From contig CAWCSA010000006.1 in assembly GCA_963798015.1 (NCBI GenBank), forward strand, positions 1 to 64,000: a stretch of 64,000 nt of DNA, read 5' to 3'. Below the pieces are notes generated by a model. That model was not told the origin of the DNA and made no database searches. It worked only from the letters and a program-made list of their open reading frames with translations. The translations under genes were made by a program, and so were the position numbers. Source of the DNA: Roseiarcus sp963798015. GTDB taxonomy: Bacteria > Pseudomonadota > Alphaproteobacteria > Rhizobiales > Beijerinckiaceae. This document shows, in pieces, positions 35,302 to 44,508 of this stretch; within the stretch, counting starts at the first letter, position 1; each line of letters begins with the position of its first letter.

Positions 35302-36606
35302 ATGAGGACCACGCTCGGACTCGCAGCCTTGTCTTGTCTCGTGATTGCGGGCGCAGCGCACGCGGACTGCCTGAAAGGAAACGCCGGCATTCCACCTGGC
35401 GCGAACATCACCGATCCGTCGGGGCCGTTCTACATCGATACGTCCGGGCTCGATTTGAAAACTTTGCCGCCGACCCGCGACCCCAAGAATCCCAACTATC
35501 CGTCGGCGACAGAACTCCCCGACGGAACGCTTCCTCCGATCAAGGCCGAAGGCAATTTCATCATTGGGCCTACGCATTCTCCGGCGCCGGAGGTGACCGC
35601 GCATGATGGAACGCCGACGGGCAAAGTCTATTCCTTCACCATGTCGTCGAACGACAGCACGGTCTTCAATCCCGGCTTGATCCGGGATGATCCCGACGGT
35701 TGCCTTAATGCGTCTGTCTACACCGGGCAGACATCGCCCGGCGACAAGTCGAACCTTCTTGTTCCAAGCGCCCATGCGGGAATCTGGACCCGTTCCGTCG
35801 ATGTCTACGTTCCGCCGGGCTATGTCGCAGGAAGCGAAGCGCCGTTCATTGTCGTTGGCGACGGCGGCTACCCTGTTGGAAAACAGTTCTTCACCATCCT
35901 CGACAATGTGATCCACGAGCGTCGCATCCCGCCGATCGTCGCAATCTTGATCGGCGCAGGCGGGCAGGACGCGCAGGGGAGAGAACGAGGGTTCGAGTAC
36001 CACGCGGTCAATGGAGCCTATGCGGAGTTTGTCGAGAACGAAGTGCTGCCGCTGGCCGAGAGCCACGCCAACGTCAAGCTCACTAAGAATCCCGAAGGCC
36101 GGGCGACAATGGGCATCAGTTCGAGCGGATCGGCGGCGTTTACGATGGCCTGGTTCCACCCTGAGCTTTACCACCGCGTGCTGACCTATTCGCCGACGGT
36201 GGTGAACCAGCAATGGCCACACAATCCGGCGCTGCCAGGCGGCGCCTGGGAGTATCACAGCGCGTGGGCGGGACCGCCGGTCGCCAATCTCAGCGTGGAG
36301 GGCGGCAAAGTTGCGAAGAGCGATGCGCATTTCGGCTCGCCTCTGATCCCCAACAGCCCGACGAAGCCAATCCGCATCTGGTTCGAGACTGGGGACCACG
36401 ATCTCTTTTATCCGGTCGCTCCGGTGGCGGACGGCATGCACGACTGGGTTCTCGCGGACGAGCGTTTCGCCAAAGTGCTCGCGGACAAGGGCTACCATTA
36501 CCAATTCCTGTTCGCCCGCAATGCCGAACATGTCGATAAGGCGACGGTCGCTCAAACGTTGCCGGCGGCGCTCGAATGGCTCTGGCAAGGCTATCCGGCG
36601 CAATAG
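35302..36606 (+). CDS. Secreted esterase of the alpha/beta-hydrolase (Esterase D-like) family
   Basis: The 434-residue product has a signal peptide (MRTTLGLAALSCLVIAGAAH A) and GGGGGAA-type ribosome binding (GGGGGAA 8 bases upstream). The hydrolase core includes VDVYVPPGYVAGSEAPFIVV, RATMGISSSGSAAFTMAWFH (nucleophile elbow G-x-S-x-S), KPIRIWFETGDHDLFYPVAP (acid) and FLFARNAEHVDKATVAQTLP (His). This pattern is shared by enterochelin-esterase-like and feruloyl-esterase-like proteins. The substrate is unknown. It diverges from the dehydrogenase gene and is the only plus-strand gene in this part of the island. Confidence 0.78.
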   Translation: MRTTLGLAALSCLVIAGAAHADCLKGNAGIPPGANITDPSGPFYIDTSGLDLKTLPPTRDPKNPNYPSATELPDGTLPPIKAEGNFIIGPTHSPAPEVTAHDGTPTGKVYSFTMSSNDSTVFNPGLIRDDPDGCLNASVYTGQTSPGDKSNLLVPSAHAGIWTRSVDVYVPPGYVAGSEAPFIVVGDGGYPVGKQFFTILDNVIHERRIPPIVAILIGAGGQDAQGRERGFEYHAVNGAYAEFVENEVLPLAESHANVKLTKNPEGRATMGISSSGSAAFTMAWFHPELYHRVLTYSPTVVNQQWPHNPALPGGAWEYHSAWAGPPVANLSVEGGKVAKSDAHFGSPLIPNSPTKPIRIWFETGDHDLFYPVAPVADGMHDWVLADERFAKVLADKGYHYQFLFARNAEHVDKATVAQTLPAALEWLWQGYPAQ

Positions 36607-36633
36607 CAGCGCGTTCATCGGCGCCGGTCCGAC

Positions 36634-38181
36634 CTAATAATTCGCGTCCGGCATTGAGGCTTTCCGCTTGTCGATGAATTCGCGGATCGCCTCGTCCTTC
36701 CCTTGGTCGAGGGGAGGAGCTTCGTACTCGGTCAGCATCGACTTCCAAAGCCCGTTGGCGCGGGTGGCCGCGTCCTTGGAGCCCTCCTCCCGCCACTGCT
36801 CGACCGAATTGTTGTCGGCGACATTGGAGCGATAGAAGGCGGTCTCAAAATTCGCCTGGGTATGGGCGCAGCCCAGGAAATGCCCGCCCGGCTCGACCTG
36901 ATGGAAAGCCTCCATCGCCTGGCCGTTATCACTAAAGTCGACCCCTTTGGCGAGCACGTGCATCGCCCCAAGCTGATCGAAGTCGAGCACGAATTTCTCA
37001 TAAGACGCCGTGAGGCCGCCTTCGAGCCAGCCCGCGGCATGCAGCACGAAGTTGGCGCCCGCCAGCACCGTCGGCAGAAGCGTCTGCGCGCTCTCATAAG
37101 CCGCCTGCGCGTCCGGAACCTTCGAGGCGCAGAGCGAGCCGCCAGTGCGGAACGGCATTTTCATCCGCCGCGCGAGCTGACCGGCGCCGAAGATCGCCAG
37201 CGCCGCCTCGGGGGTGCCGAAGGTCGGCGCGCCGGACTGCATCGACAGCGTCGAAACGAAGGTTCCGAACACCACCGGCGCGCCCGGACGGGTGAGCTGG
37301 CAGAACGCTGTCCCTGCCAGAACCTCGGCCAGCACCTGAGTCAGCGTCCCGGCGACCGACACCGGACTCATCGCGCCGGACAGAATGAATGGGGTGATGA
37401 TGCAGGCCTGGTTCGAGCGCGCATAGACTTCCGCCGCGCCGAGCATGCTCGAATCCCAGACCAGCGGAGAATTGGCGTTGATGAGGCTCGTCATCACCGT
37501 ATTCTCGCGCACGAACTGCTCGCCAAACAGAAGTTCGCAGATGCGCACGCTGTCCTCTGCGCGATCGGGCTTTGTCACTGAGCCCATGAATGGCTTGTCC
37601 GAATATCTGACATGTGCGTACACCATCTCGAAGTGCCGCTTGTTGACCGGCAGATCGACCGGCTCGCACACTGTGCCGCCCGAATGGTGGATATACGGGC
37701 TCACGTAGGCGAGCTTGACGAAATTCTGGAAGTCTTCCAGCGTGCCGTAGCGGCGGCCTTTGTCGAGGTCATGGACGAACGGCGAGCCATAATTCGGCGC
37801 GAATACCATAGCGTCCCCGCCGATCGTGACGTTGCGCTCGGGATTGCGTGCATGCTGCACGTATTGCGACGGCGCGGTGGCGCACAGACTCCTCGCCAGG
37901 CCGCGGGGGAACCGCACCCTCTCGCCCTTGATGTCGCAACCGGCCTTGCGAAACAACTCAAGCGCGCGGGGAAACTCGCGAAACTCGACGCCAATTTCCT
38001 CGAGCAGCGTCTCAGCGTTGCGCTCGATCGTCTCCAGTCCCTCCTCACTGACAAGTTCTGTGAGCGGAATCTTCCGGGTGATGTAGGGAATGGAGGCAAG
38101 CGAGCGCTGGGCTCGCGCGCTTCGGCGCGCCTCGCGCCCGCGGCGCGGCTCTCTGGCGGTGGCCGGCGCGGCGTCAGTCAT
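36634..38181 (-). CDS. MttB-family (trimethylamine methyltransferase-like) protein, no pyrrolysine
   Basis: The 515-residue protein is uninterrupted, so it lacks the amber-encoded pyrrolysine of archaeal MttB. Family segments include ETLLEEIGVEFREFPRALEL, SPYIHHSGGTVCEPVDLPVN, LIWDS-like TSLINANSPLVWDSSMLGAA and GCAHTQANFETAFYRSNVAD near the C-terminus. Non-Pyl members include glycine-betaine methyltransferases that need a corrinoid partner. No corrinoid protein or MtgA gene is in the window. It lies 100 bp downstream of betA on the same strand, which points to a choline- or betaine-derived substrate. The exact reaction is unknown. Confidence 0.85.
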   Translation of the reverse strand: MTDAAPATAREPRRGREARRSARAQRSLASIPYITRKIPLTELVSEEGLETIERNAETLLEEIGVEFREFPRALELFRKAGCDIKGERVRFPRGLARSLCATAPSQYVQHARNPERNVTIGGDAMVFAPNYGSPFVHDLDKGRRYGTLEDFQNFVKLAYVSPYIHHSGGTVCEPVDLPVNKRHFEMVYAHVRYSDKPFMGSVTKPDRAEDSVRICELLFGEQFVRENTVMTSLINANSPLVWDSSMLGAAEVYARSNQACIITPFILSGAMSPVSVAGTLTQVLAEVLAGTAFCQLTRPGAPVVFGTFVSTLSMQSGAPTFGTPEAALAIFGAGQLARRMKMPFRTGGSLCASKVPDAQAAYESAQTLLPTVLAGANFVLHAAGWLEGGLTASYEKFVLDFDQLGAMHVLAKGVDFSDNGQAMEAFHQVEPGGHFLGCAHTQANFETAFYRSNVADNNSVEQWREEGSKDAATRANGLWKSMLTEYEAPPLDQGKDEAIREFIDKRKASMPDANY

Positions 38182-38281
38182 CGCTTACTCACTTTCCCGA
38201 AGCTAGCTTTAATCCGTCCGGCCGGGAGCTTGCGCCAAGGAGGCGCGGAATTGAACCCGAAAATTGAGGCCCACGCATACG

Positions 38282-39943
38282 TTACCGCTGGTTCGTCTCC
38301 CAGTCCGGCGCCACATAATAGGGCGCGTTCGAAGCCGGCAGAGGCTCAAGCCCGCGGATCATGTCCGCCGCTTTTTCAGCCAGCATGATCGTCGGCGCGT
38401 TCAGATTGCCGTTGGTGATCGAAGGCATGATCGACGAATCGACGACACGCAGCGCGTCGACCCCGATCACCCGGGTTTCCGGATCCACCACCGCGGAAGG
38501 GTCCGTTGGTGATCCCATCTTGCAGGTGCAGGAGGGGTGGTACGCAGTATCGATGTGGTCGCGCACGAAGGCGTCGATCGCTTCGTCGCTGACGCACTCG
38601 GCGCCGGGCTCGATCTCCCGGCCCCTGTAAGGGTCAAAGGCGTGTTGAGCGAAGATCTCCCGGGTCAGTCGCACGCAAGCGCGCGTCTCGATCCAATCCT
38701 CGGGATGGCTCATATAGTTGAACTGGATCCGTGGCGGGTCTGCCGGATCGGCGGACTTCAAGCGAACCCAGCCACGGCTTTTCGACCGCATCGGTCCCGC
38801 ATGCGCCTGGAAGCCGTGCTCTTTCGCCAGCGTCGAGCCGTCGTAGGCCACGGCCATCGGCAGGAAATGGAACTGAATGTCGGGATAGCGAACGCCGGCG
38901 CGTGAGCGGATGAAGCCGCCTGCCTCAAAATGGTTGGAGGCGCCAAGACCGCGGCCACGGAGAAGCCATTCAGCCCCAACAAGCGCACGGCCGAACAAGC
39001 CCGTATGTGCGAAAAGCGTGATCGGTTGCCTGGAGGCGACCTGAAAAGTGAATTCGAGATGGTCTTGCAAGTTCTCGCCAACACCAACTCGATCGACGAC
39101 GACATCGATACCGAGCGAGCGCAATTCCGCCTCCGGTCCCACGCCTGACAGCTTCAGCAATTGCGGCGAATTGATCGGGCCGCCGCTAAGAATGATCTCG
39201 CGCCGCGCCTTTGCCATTTGCTCGCGTCCGCGCCCCCGGTAGCGAACGCCGACCGCACGGCGTCCATCGAAAGCGATCCGGGTCGCGAGCGCATGGGTGA
39301 CGACCTCGAGGTTGGGCCGCTTCATGGCCGGCTTTAGGTAGGCGTTGGCGGTCGACCACCGGACGCCGTCCTTCACCGTCATGCCCAGCGCGCCAAATCC
39401 TTCCTGCCGCTCGCCGTTGAGGTCCGCGCTGACTTCATAACCCGCCTGCCGGCCGGCCTCGACGAAGGTGTCGTAAAGGGGGTTGGTTTTTTGCCCATGC
39501 GCTGTCGTCAGCGGCCCGGCGTCGCCTCGATAGACGTCGACCGATCCGCGAAAGCTCTCCGCCCGACGAAAATAGGGCAGCACGTTTCTATATCCCCAGC
39601 CCCTTGCGCCCTCCTCCTCCCAGCGCTCGAAATCAAGCGGATGCCCGCGCACATAGACCATGCCATTGATCGAGGACGAGCCGCCGAGAACCTTGCCGCG
39701 CGGACAGGCGATGCGCCGCCCGCCAAGATGCGGCTCAGGCTCGCTCCAATAGCCCCAATTGTATGTCTTGGAGTTCATCGGGATTGACAGCGCTGCCGGC
39801 ATCTGGATGAACAAGGAGCGGTCGGATCCGCCGCATTCAAGCACGAGCACGCTCGAGCGGCCGTCCTCCGTCAGCCGGTCGGCGAGCACGCAGCCCGCCG
39901 ATCCGGCGCCGACGATAATGTAATCGAAAGCCTTACCATCCAT
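38282..39943 (-). CDS. betA: Choline dehydrogenase (GMC oxidoreductase)
   Basis: The 553-residue flavoenzyme opens KAFDYIIVGAGSAGCVLADR, the FAD Rossmann loop. GMC signature 1 is GKVLGGSSSINGMVYVRGHP, signature 2 is ILSGGPINSPQLLKLSGVG, and YHPSCTCKMGSPTDPSAVVD holds the active-site His. These match BetA well. It oxidises choline to betaine aldehyde at the membrane side of the cytoplasm. No betB or betI is present in the window. The gene lies between the response regulator and the MttB-like gene, all on one strand. Other GMC alcohol dehydrogenases cannot be excluded by sequence alone. Confidence 0.85.
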   Translation of the reverse strand: MDGKAFDYIIVGAGSAGCVLADRLTEDGRSSVLVLECGGSDRSLFIQMPAALSIPMNSKTYNWGYWSEPEPHLGGRRIACPRGKVLGGSSSINGMVYVRGHPLDFERWEEEGARGWGYRNVLPYFRRAESFRGSVDVYRGDAGPLTTAHGQKTNPLYDTFVEAGRQAGYEVSADLNGERQEGFGALGMTVKDGVRWSTANAYLKPAMKRPNLEVVTHALATRIAFDGRRAVGVRYRGRGREQMAKARREIILSGGPINSPQLLKLSGVGPEAELRSLGIDVVVDRVGVGENLQDHLEFTFQVASRQPITLFAHTGLFGRALVGAEWLLRGRGLGASNHFEAGGFIRSRAGVRYPDIQFHFLPMAVAYDGSTLAKEHGFQAHAGPMRSKSRGWVRLKSADPADPPRIQFNYMSHPEDWIETRACVRLTREIFAQHAFDPYRGREIEPGAECVSDEAIDAFVRDHIDTAYHPSCTCKMGSPTDPSAVVDPETRVIGVDALRVVDSSIMPSITNGNLNAPTIMLAEKAADMIRGLEPLPASNAPYYVAPDWETNQR

Positions 39944-40089
39944 TCGAGAGGACGCTCGCTCAACCCATGGCCTCGCTCCCGACTATGCTGCGGCGCAGGG
40001 CGATGCGACATAATTTTTCAGATGGAGCCCCAACCCAAAGATTGCGCCCGGGTGGCGGTTTGCAGATCTGGGGCGAGAGGAACGCGAAG

Positions 40090-40740
40090 CTACTGCGCCG
40101 TCGGCTCGGCGCTTTTGAGATTTTTTGCGACGAACGCCATTCGCATGAGATGGGAAATGTTGCGCGCTTGCATCTTCTGGATAACGGCGGCCCTGTGATG
40201 TTCGGCCGTCCTCGAGCTGATGCGCAACCGGTGCGCGATGAGCTTGGTCGGCAGCCCCTCCAACAGAAGGGCGAGAACCTCCCGCTCGCGCTGTGTCAGC
40301 AGCGCCTGCCGGGCCTTAAATCCTTTCATTTCGAGTGGGAGATCGCCAGCTTCGTCACTGCGCGATAAGGCCTCTTCGACAGTGATCAGCAGCGCCTCGG
40401 CGTCGAAGGGCTTTTGGACAAAATGAAAGGCCCCCGCCTTCATCGCCAAAACAGCCGTCGGCACGTCGCCATAGGCCGTTATCATGATGATCGTGGAATC
40501 CGTGGTCGCGGCGACGATGCGCCGCAGAAGTTCGATCCCGCTCATACCGGGAAGCTGGTTGTCGAGGAGAATGCAAGCCGGGTCCTTCAGCGGATTTGAG
40601 GTCATGTATTCTTCGGCCGAGCCATAGGATCGCGACTCGATCTGAGCGGTCGACAGCAGCAAGGTCAGCGCATCCCGCACCTCGGCCTCATCATCGACGA
40701 TGTGCACACAACGTTCATGCGGCATTGTGTTCGCATCCAT
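40090..40740 (-). CDS. FixJ/NarL-type response regulator
   Basis: From the ATG at 40740 (an ATG at 40725 is equally possible) the product is about 216 residues. The receiver domain carries VHIVDDEAEVRDALTLLLST, the phospho-Asp in ACILLDNQLPGMSGIELLRR, the Thr in IIMITAYGDVPTAVLAMKAG and the Lys in FHFVQKPFDAEAL. A LuxR-type HTH follows: LTQREREVLALLLEGLPTKL IAHRLRISSRTAEHHRAAVI. The start overlaps the end of the histidine kinase gene, so both are translated together. The receiver resembles FixJ/TodT-type regulators. The adjacent betA and mttB-like genes are plausible targets. Confidence 0.9.
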   Translation of the reverse strand: MDANTMPHERCVHIVDDEAEVRDALTLLLSTAQIESRSYGSAEEYMTSNPLKDPACILLDNQLPGMSGIELLRRIVAATTDSTIIMITAYGDVPTAVLAMKAGAFHFVQKPFDAEALLITVEEALSRSDEAGDLPLEMKGFKARQALLTQREREVLALLLEGLPTKLIAHRLRISSRTAEHHRAAVIQKMQARNISHLMRMAFVAKNLKSAEPTAQ

Positions 40741-42364
40741 TGATCGGCAACTCGACCACAAATCGCGCGCCCCCTGTGGGGATCGGCTCCCACCAGAGGC
40801 GGCCCGCGTGTCTCTGAACGATCCGCCGGCTTAAGTGCAAGCCGAGCCCCATCCCTCGCGGCTTGGTCGTCTGATAGGCGTCAAAAATGTTATCCACGAG
40901 CTCCGCAGCCACCCCATAGCCGTTGTCCTCGACCCGGAGCGTGATTGCGCTGTCGTTGGCGGCGATCCGCATGGTCACGCGCGCGCGCGTGTCCGACCGC
41001 GCTGCCGCCGCGTCAATCGCATTTGCGACGAGATTGATCAGAACCTGCTCAATCTGGACCCCATCCGCCTCTACCAGAGGGATGAGACCCACGCTTTCAA
41101 CCTCAACCAGAACGCCGCGCGCGGCCGCTTCCTCCCGACAAAGCTCGCCGATCTTCTCCGCGAGGACGGACACGTCGAGCGCCGTCAAATTCAAGTTGCC
41201 ATTTGAGACGAAATCGCGAATGCGCTCGAGAACCTCGCGGGCCCGCTGAGCCTCAGCCTCCGCCTTGATCAGCGCATCCATGACTGGCTCGCTCGCGACG
41301 CTCGCCTGGAGCAATCGCCGCGCGGCATGCAGGTAGGTCGTCACGGTCGACAACGGCTGGCTGACTTCGTGAGCGAGCGCCATCCCCATCGCGCCAGCCC
41401 GGGCGTTGGACACCATCCGAGCGAGCTCACTCTTTTGTTCGCGTAAGCGCAGGGCGGCGTCCTGGCGCTCCGTGGTGACCGCGCCAAGCAGCAAGCCGGT
41501 GATCGAAAGCACCAGCATCAGCAATTGGAGTATGGCGAAATCCGTCGTGTTGTAGCCGACGAACGCGGTGAGTACGGCGAGGGTCAGCTGAATCGTCACC
41601 AACGCAAGCGCGACGCCTGCGTACCCTTCGCGCATCGCCACCCAGATGACCGGCAAGAAGAGAAGATTAAATAGATAGTACAATTTGTCACCGACGCCAA
41701 CGAGCGCGGCGAATCCAAGACCTATTCCCAATACGAAGATGAAAATCGTAAACAACGTATAGCTGGACCAGCGCCATGGCGGCGATGCGTATGTGAACGC
41801 GGCGGTCGTCGCGGGTATGATCGTGACGATCCCGAGCGCCTCGCCGATCCAGCAATGGATCATCGCGACAAAGACCTTATCCGATGACAAGTCTCCGCCC
41901 AGATACAGCACCCCACAATATATAAACGCCGAGAACGCCGCGCCCGCTGGGACAAGAAGCAGGAACGACACCACGTCTGGCAATCTGAACCGCCTGATGT
42001 CGAACTTCAGCGTATTTTTGAGGACGAAAGCAAGACCGACATAGGTCAGCGCCAAGCTGAGTTCCGCCGCCATGGTCACGCCGAGGCTGCGATGAAGCCC
42101 AGCGATCGACAAGTCGACCAGAACGGCGGCCAGGAAGACGAACGGGGCGAAGGCGACGTTCTCGATCAGCAGCGCCAGGCTCAAACCATCGTCCGGGCTC
42201 CACAACGTGATCCCAAGGCGATCGAATTCGTGCCATTCTGTCAGAAGGTTGAGCGCGAAATAGACGGCTATGAACGCGACGCCGGTCGCCCAAAACCTGG
42301 AACGACCCGCAGCCAAGCCGGTCCAAGACCAGTGAGACTGGAGCGGCATATCATGCGAATTCAT
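40715..42364 (-). CDS. MASE1-domain sensor histidine kinase
   Basis: The 549-residue kinase has an N-terminal sensor of about eight membrane helices (FWATGVAFIAVYFALNLLTE; LSLALLIENVAFAPFVFLAA; WVAMREGYAGVALALVTIQL). This fits the MASE1 type, up to about residue 300. The kinase core follows, with the phospho-His in GMALAHEVSQPLSTVTTYLH, the N-box in INLVANAIDAAAARSDTRAR, G1 in LRVEDNGYGVAAELVDNIFD and G2 in RGMGLGLHLSRRIVQRHAGR. The H-box type (HEVSQPL) is that of the FixL/TodS group. The signal sensed by MASE1 is unknown. It overlaps the regulator gene downstream. Confidence 0.9.
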   Translation of the reverse strand: MNSHDMPLQSHWSWTGLAAGRSRFWATGVAFIAVYFALNLLTEWHEFDRLGITLWSPDDGLSLALLIENVAFAPFVFLAAVLVDLSIAGLHRSLGVTMAAELSLALTYVGLAFVLKNTLKFDIRRFRLPDVVSFLLLVPAGAAFSAFIYCGVLYLGGDLSSDKVFVAMIHCWIGEALGIVTIIPATTAAFTYASPPWRWSSYTLFTIFIFVLGIGLGFAALVGVGDKLYYLFNLLFLPVIWVAMREGYAGVALALVTIQLTLAVLTAFVGYNTTDFAILQLLMLVLSITGLLLGAVTTERQDAALRLREQKSELARMVSNARAGAMGMALAHEVSQPLSTVTTYLHAARRLLQASVASEPVMDALIKAEAEAQRAREVLERIRDFVSNGNLNLTALDVSVLAEKIGELCREEAAARGVLVEVESVGLIPLVEADGVQIEQVLINLVANAIDAAAARSDTRARVTMRIAANDSAITLRVEDNGYGVAAELVDNIFDAYQTTKPRGMGLGLHLSRRIVQRHAGRLWWEPIPTGGARFVVELPINGCEHNAA

Positions 42365-42649
42365 GAGGCCATTTCCGTCCCCGAGCTGCAGAAGGATGAT
42401 ATGGCGCTTTGTTTCGAATTCAAACCCGCTGGTCGTGGGTAGTTTTACTTATCGCCGTTCTCTTCAATTTAAGGACGCCGTAATCCGCCGGGCAGGTCCA
42501 CGCCGAGCGTGCGCTCCGCGGTCGATCACGCCGCCGCCGGCTCGGCGCCTTACCAGTCGCTCGGCGCTCACGGGCTCATCGGCGCCGGTTGACCAATCCC
42601 ATCCCATTCGGCGAAGTCTCGGCGAATGGGTTGATTCGGAGAGCGCGAC

Positions 42650-43756
42650 ATGGCCGAAAGACTGCGCGTCGCCTTGCTGTTCGGCGGCCGTTCGGCCGAG
42701 CACGACGTATCCGTCATGTCCGCGGGAAACGTATTTCGCGCGCTCAACCCGACCCGCTACGACACGATTACGATCGGCATAACCCGGTCCGGCGTTTGGC
42801 GGCTCAGTTCGCTTAATGACGGCGTGTTTCCGGCCGCGGTTCCCGAGAGCGGACCGGAGGTCGCTCTTGTTCCAGGCGGCGGGGGACGGCTCGCGATCCT
42901 TTCGGAGACGGATACCGCGGCGCCCGACTTGTCACGTTCGGTCGACGTCTTGTTCCCGGTTCTGCACGGCCCCTTCGGCGAGGATGGAACGGTGCAGGGC
43001 GCAGCGGAGATTGCGGGCGTGCCCTATGTCGGTTCCGGCGTCCTCGGCTCGGCCGCCGCAATGGACAAGGATGTCGCCAAACGTCTCATGCGCGACGGCG
43101 GCCTGCCGATCGCGCGCTTCTTAAGTTTTTCGCGGGGAGACAAGCCGGCCTTCGAGGCGGTCGTCGACGAGCTCGGCCGTCCGGTATTCGTCAAGCCAGC
43201 TCGCCTTGGCTCGTCGGTCGGCGTCAGCAAGGCAGGGACGGCGCAGGAGTTCGCGGAGGCGATCGCCGAGGCGTTTCGGCATGACCGCAAGATCCTGGTT
43301 GAGGAATATGTCCGCGGGCGCGAGATCGAGTGCGGCGTTCTCGAGGACGAGGACGGTTCCCTCACCGCCTCGCCGCCTGGCGAGATCGTGCCCAGCAACC
43401 GCCACGGCTTCTACACCTACGAAGCCAAATATCTCGACGACGAGGGCGCCGCGATCAAGGTCCCGGCTGACCTCGCCCGCGAGGTGAGCGACAAGGTTCG
43501 CAAGCTGTCGATCGAGGCCTTCCGAGCGCTTGGCTGCGAGAGCATGGCCCGCATCGACTTTTTTCTGCGCGAGAACGGCAGCCTCATCGTCAATGAAGTG
43601 AACACCCTGCCTGGCTTCACCAATATCAGCATGTACCCGAAGGTCATGGAGGCGCTCGGGATCAGTTACACCGAACTGGTCGACCGCCTCATTCGCCACG
43701 CCCTGGCCAGGGCGGGCATGGCCACGGAAAAAGCGGAAGCGCGAATCCGGGCTTGA
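42650..43756 (+). CDS. ddl: D-alanine-D-alanine ligase
   Basis: The 368-residue ATP-grasp enzyme makes the D-Ala-D-Ala dipeptide for peptidoglycan. LRVALLFGGRSAEHDVSVMS is the N-terminal signature 1, and LHGPFGEDGTVQGAAEIAGV PYVGSGVLGSAAAMDKDVAK the substrate region. FVKPARLGSSVGVSKAG is the ATP-grasp loop, and FFLRENGSLIVNEVNTLPGF TNISMYPKVMEALGISY holds the metal and catalytic residues. A GGAG lies just before the ATG. It is not part of a division/cell-wall cluster here, so it may be a second ddl paralogue of DdlA type. Confidence 0.94.
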   Translation: MAERLRVALLFGGRSAEHDVSVMSAGNVFRALNPTRYDTITIGITRSGVWRLSSLNDGVFPAAVPESGPEVALVPGGGGRLAILSETDTAAPDLSRSVDVLFPVLHGPFGEDGTVQGAAEIAGVPYVGSGVLGSAAAMDKDVAKRLMRDGGLPIARFLSFSRGDKPAFEAVVDELGRPVFVKPARLGSSVGVSKAGTAQEFAEAIAEAFRHDRKILVEEYVRGREIECGVLEDEDGSLTASPPGEIVPSNRHGFYTYEAKYLDDEGAAIKVPADLAREVSDKVRKLSIEAFRALGCESMARIDFFLRENGSLIVNEVNTLPGFTNISMYPKVMEALGISYTELVDRLIRHALARAGMATEKAEARIRA

Positions 43757-43845
43757 GTGCGTTCTCGCTCGAGTTCCGATCTTTAAGCGGCGACTTCGGG
43801 TAGCCTCTCCCGTCCCGATCTCGAGCAGCGAGGAGAAGGAAACCG

Positions 43846-44409
43846 ATGACCGAGAGCCTGGCCCAATTGTCGAAGGGCGCGTTGAGCGATCTTGCCCGCG
43901 TGTTCGCCGCCATGCCGGAGGACGCGCTCGACGGGTTGGTCGACGCCATCGTCGTCGCGAAGCGCATCGTCGTATTCGGGCTTGGGCGCGAAGGGTTGCA
44001 GATGCGCGGCTTCGCCATGCGGCTCTTTCACATGGGCCGCGACGTTGCGGTCTGGGGCGACATGACCACGCCGGCGCTGGGCGCGGGCGATCTGTTCATC
44101 GCCTCCGCAGGACCAGGCGATCTCCCGACCGCACAAACGCTGGTTGAGGTCGCGCGCAAAGGCGGCGCCCGCACGGCGCTCGTTACCGCCCAACCGGCAG
44201 GCGGACTCGCGAAGCAAGTCGACATCGTCACGGTCATTCCCGCCCAGACGATGGCGAACGATCAGGGCGGCAAGCTCTCCGTTCTGCCAATGGGCTCGCT
44301 GTTCGAGACCGCGCAGATGATCGCCTTCGAGCTGGTCGTCCTCAAACTGCGGCCGCGGTTCAGCGAAACATCGGAGACGATGCGCGCGCGGCACACCAAT
44401 CTCGAGTGA
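43846..44409 (+). CDS. SIS-domain protein, 6-phospho-3-hexuloisomerase-like
   Basis: The 187-residue product is a single SIS domain. RIVVFGLGREGLQMRGFAMR is the first sugar-phosphate loop, AGDLFIASAGPGDLPTAQTL the second, and MGSLFETAQMIAFELVVLKL the C-terminal helix seen in PHI/HxlB proteins. PHI interconverts hexulose 6-phosphate and fructose 6-phosphate in the ribulose monophosphate pathway. No hexulose-6-phosphate synthase gene is adjacent. A different phosphosugar isomerase role is therefore possible. AGGAGAAGG precedes the ATG. Confidence 0.8.
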   Translation: MTESLAQLSKGALSDLARVFAAMPEDALDGLVDAIVVAKRIVVFGLGREGLQMRGFAMRLFHMGRDVAVWGDMTTPALGAGDLFIASAGPGDLPTAQTLVEVARKGGARTALVTAQPAGGLAKQVDIVTVIPAQTMANDQGGKLSVLPMGSLFETAQMIAFELVVLKLRPRFSETSETMRARHTNLE

Positions 44410-44508
44410 TCTTCTCGCCAGTTGGGAGGCGGACGCCGCAACTCGATTGCGACCACAATCTCTCGTAAGTGCAGGCACTCAGGGTCGACCTCTATCGGAT
44501 AGGCGTCC

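Noticed and set aside
35269..36618. A 449-codon open frame antisense to the secreted esterase gene
   Set aside because: The plus strand has a signal peptide, ribosome-binding site and catalytic triad; the antisense frame is Arg-rich and featureless.
36634..38181. Pyrrolysine-encoding amber codon in the MttB-like gene
   Set aside because: The reading frame has no internal TAG and is full length, so this is a non-pyrrolysine member.
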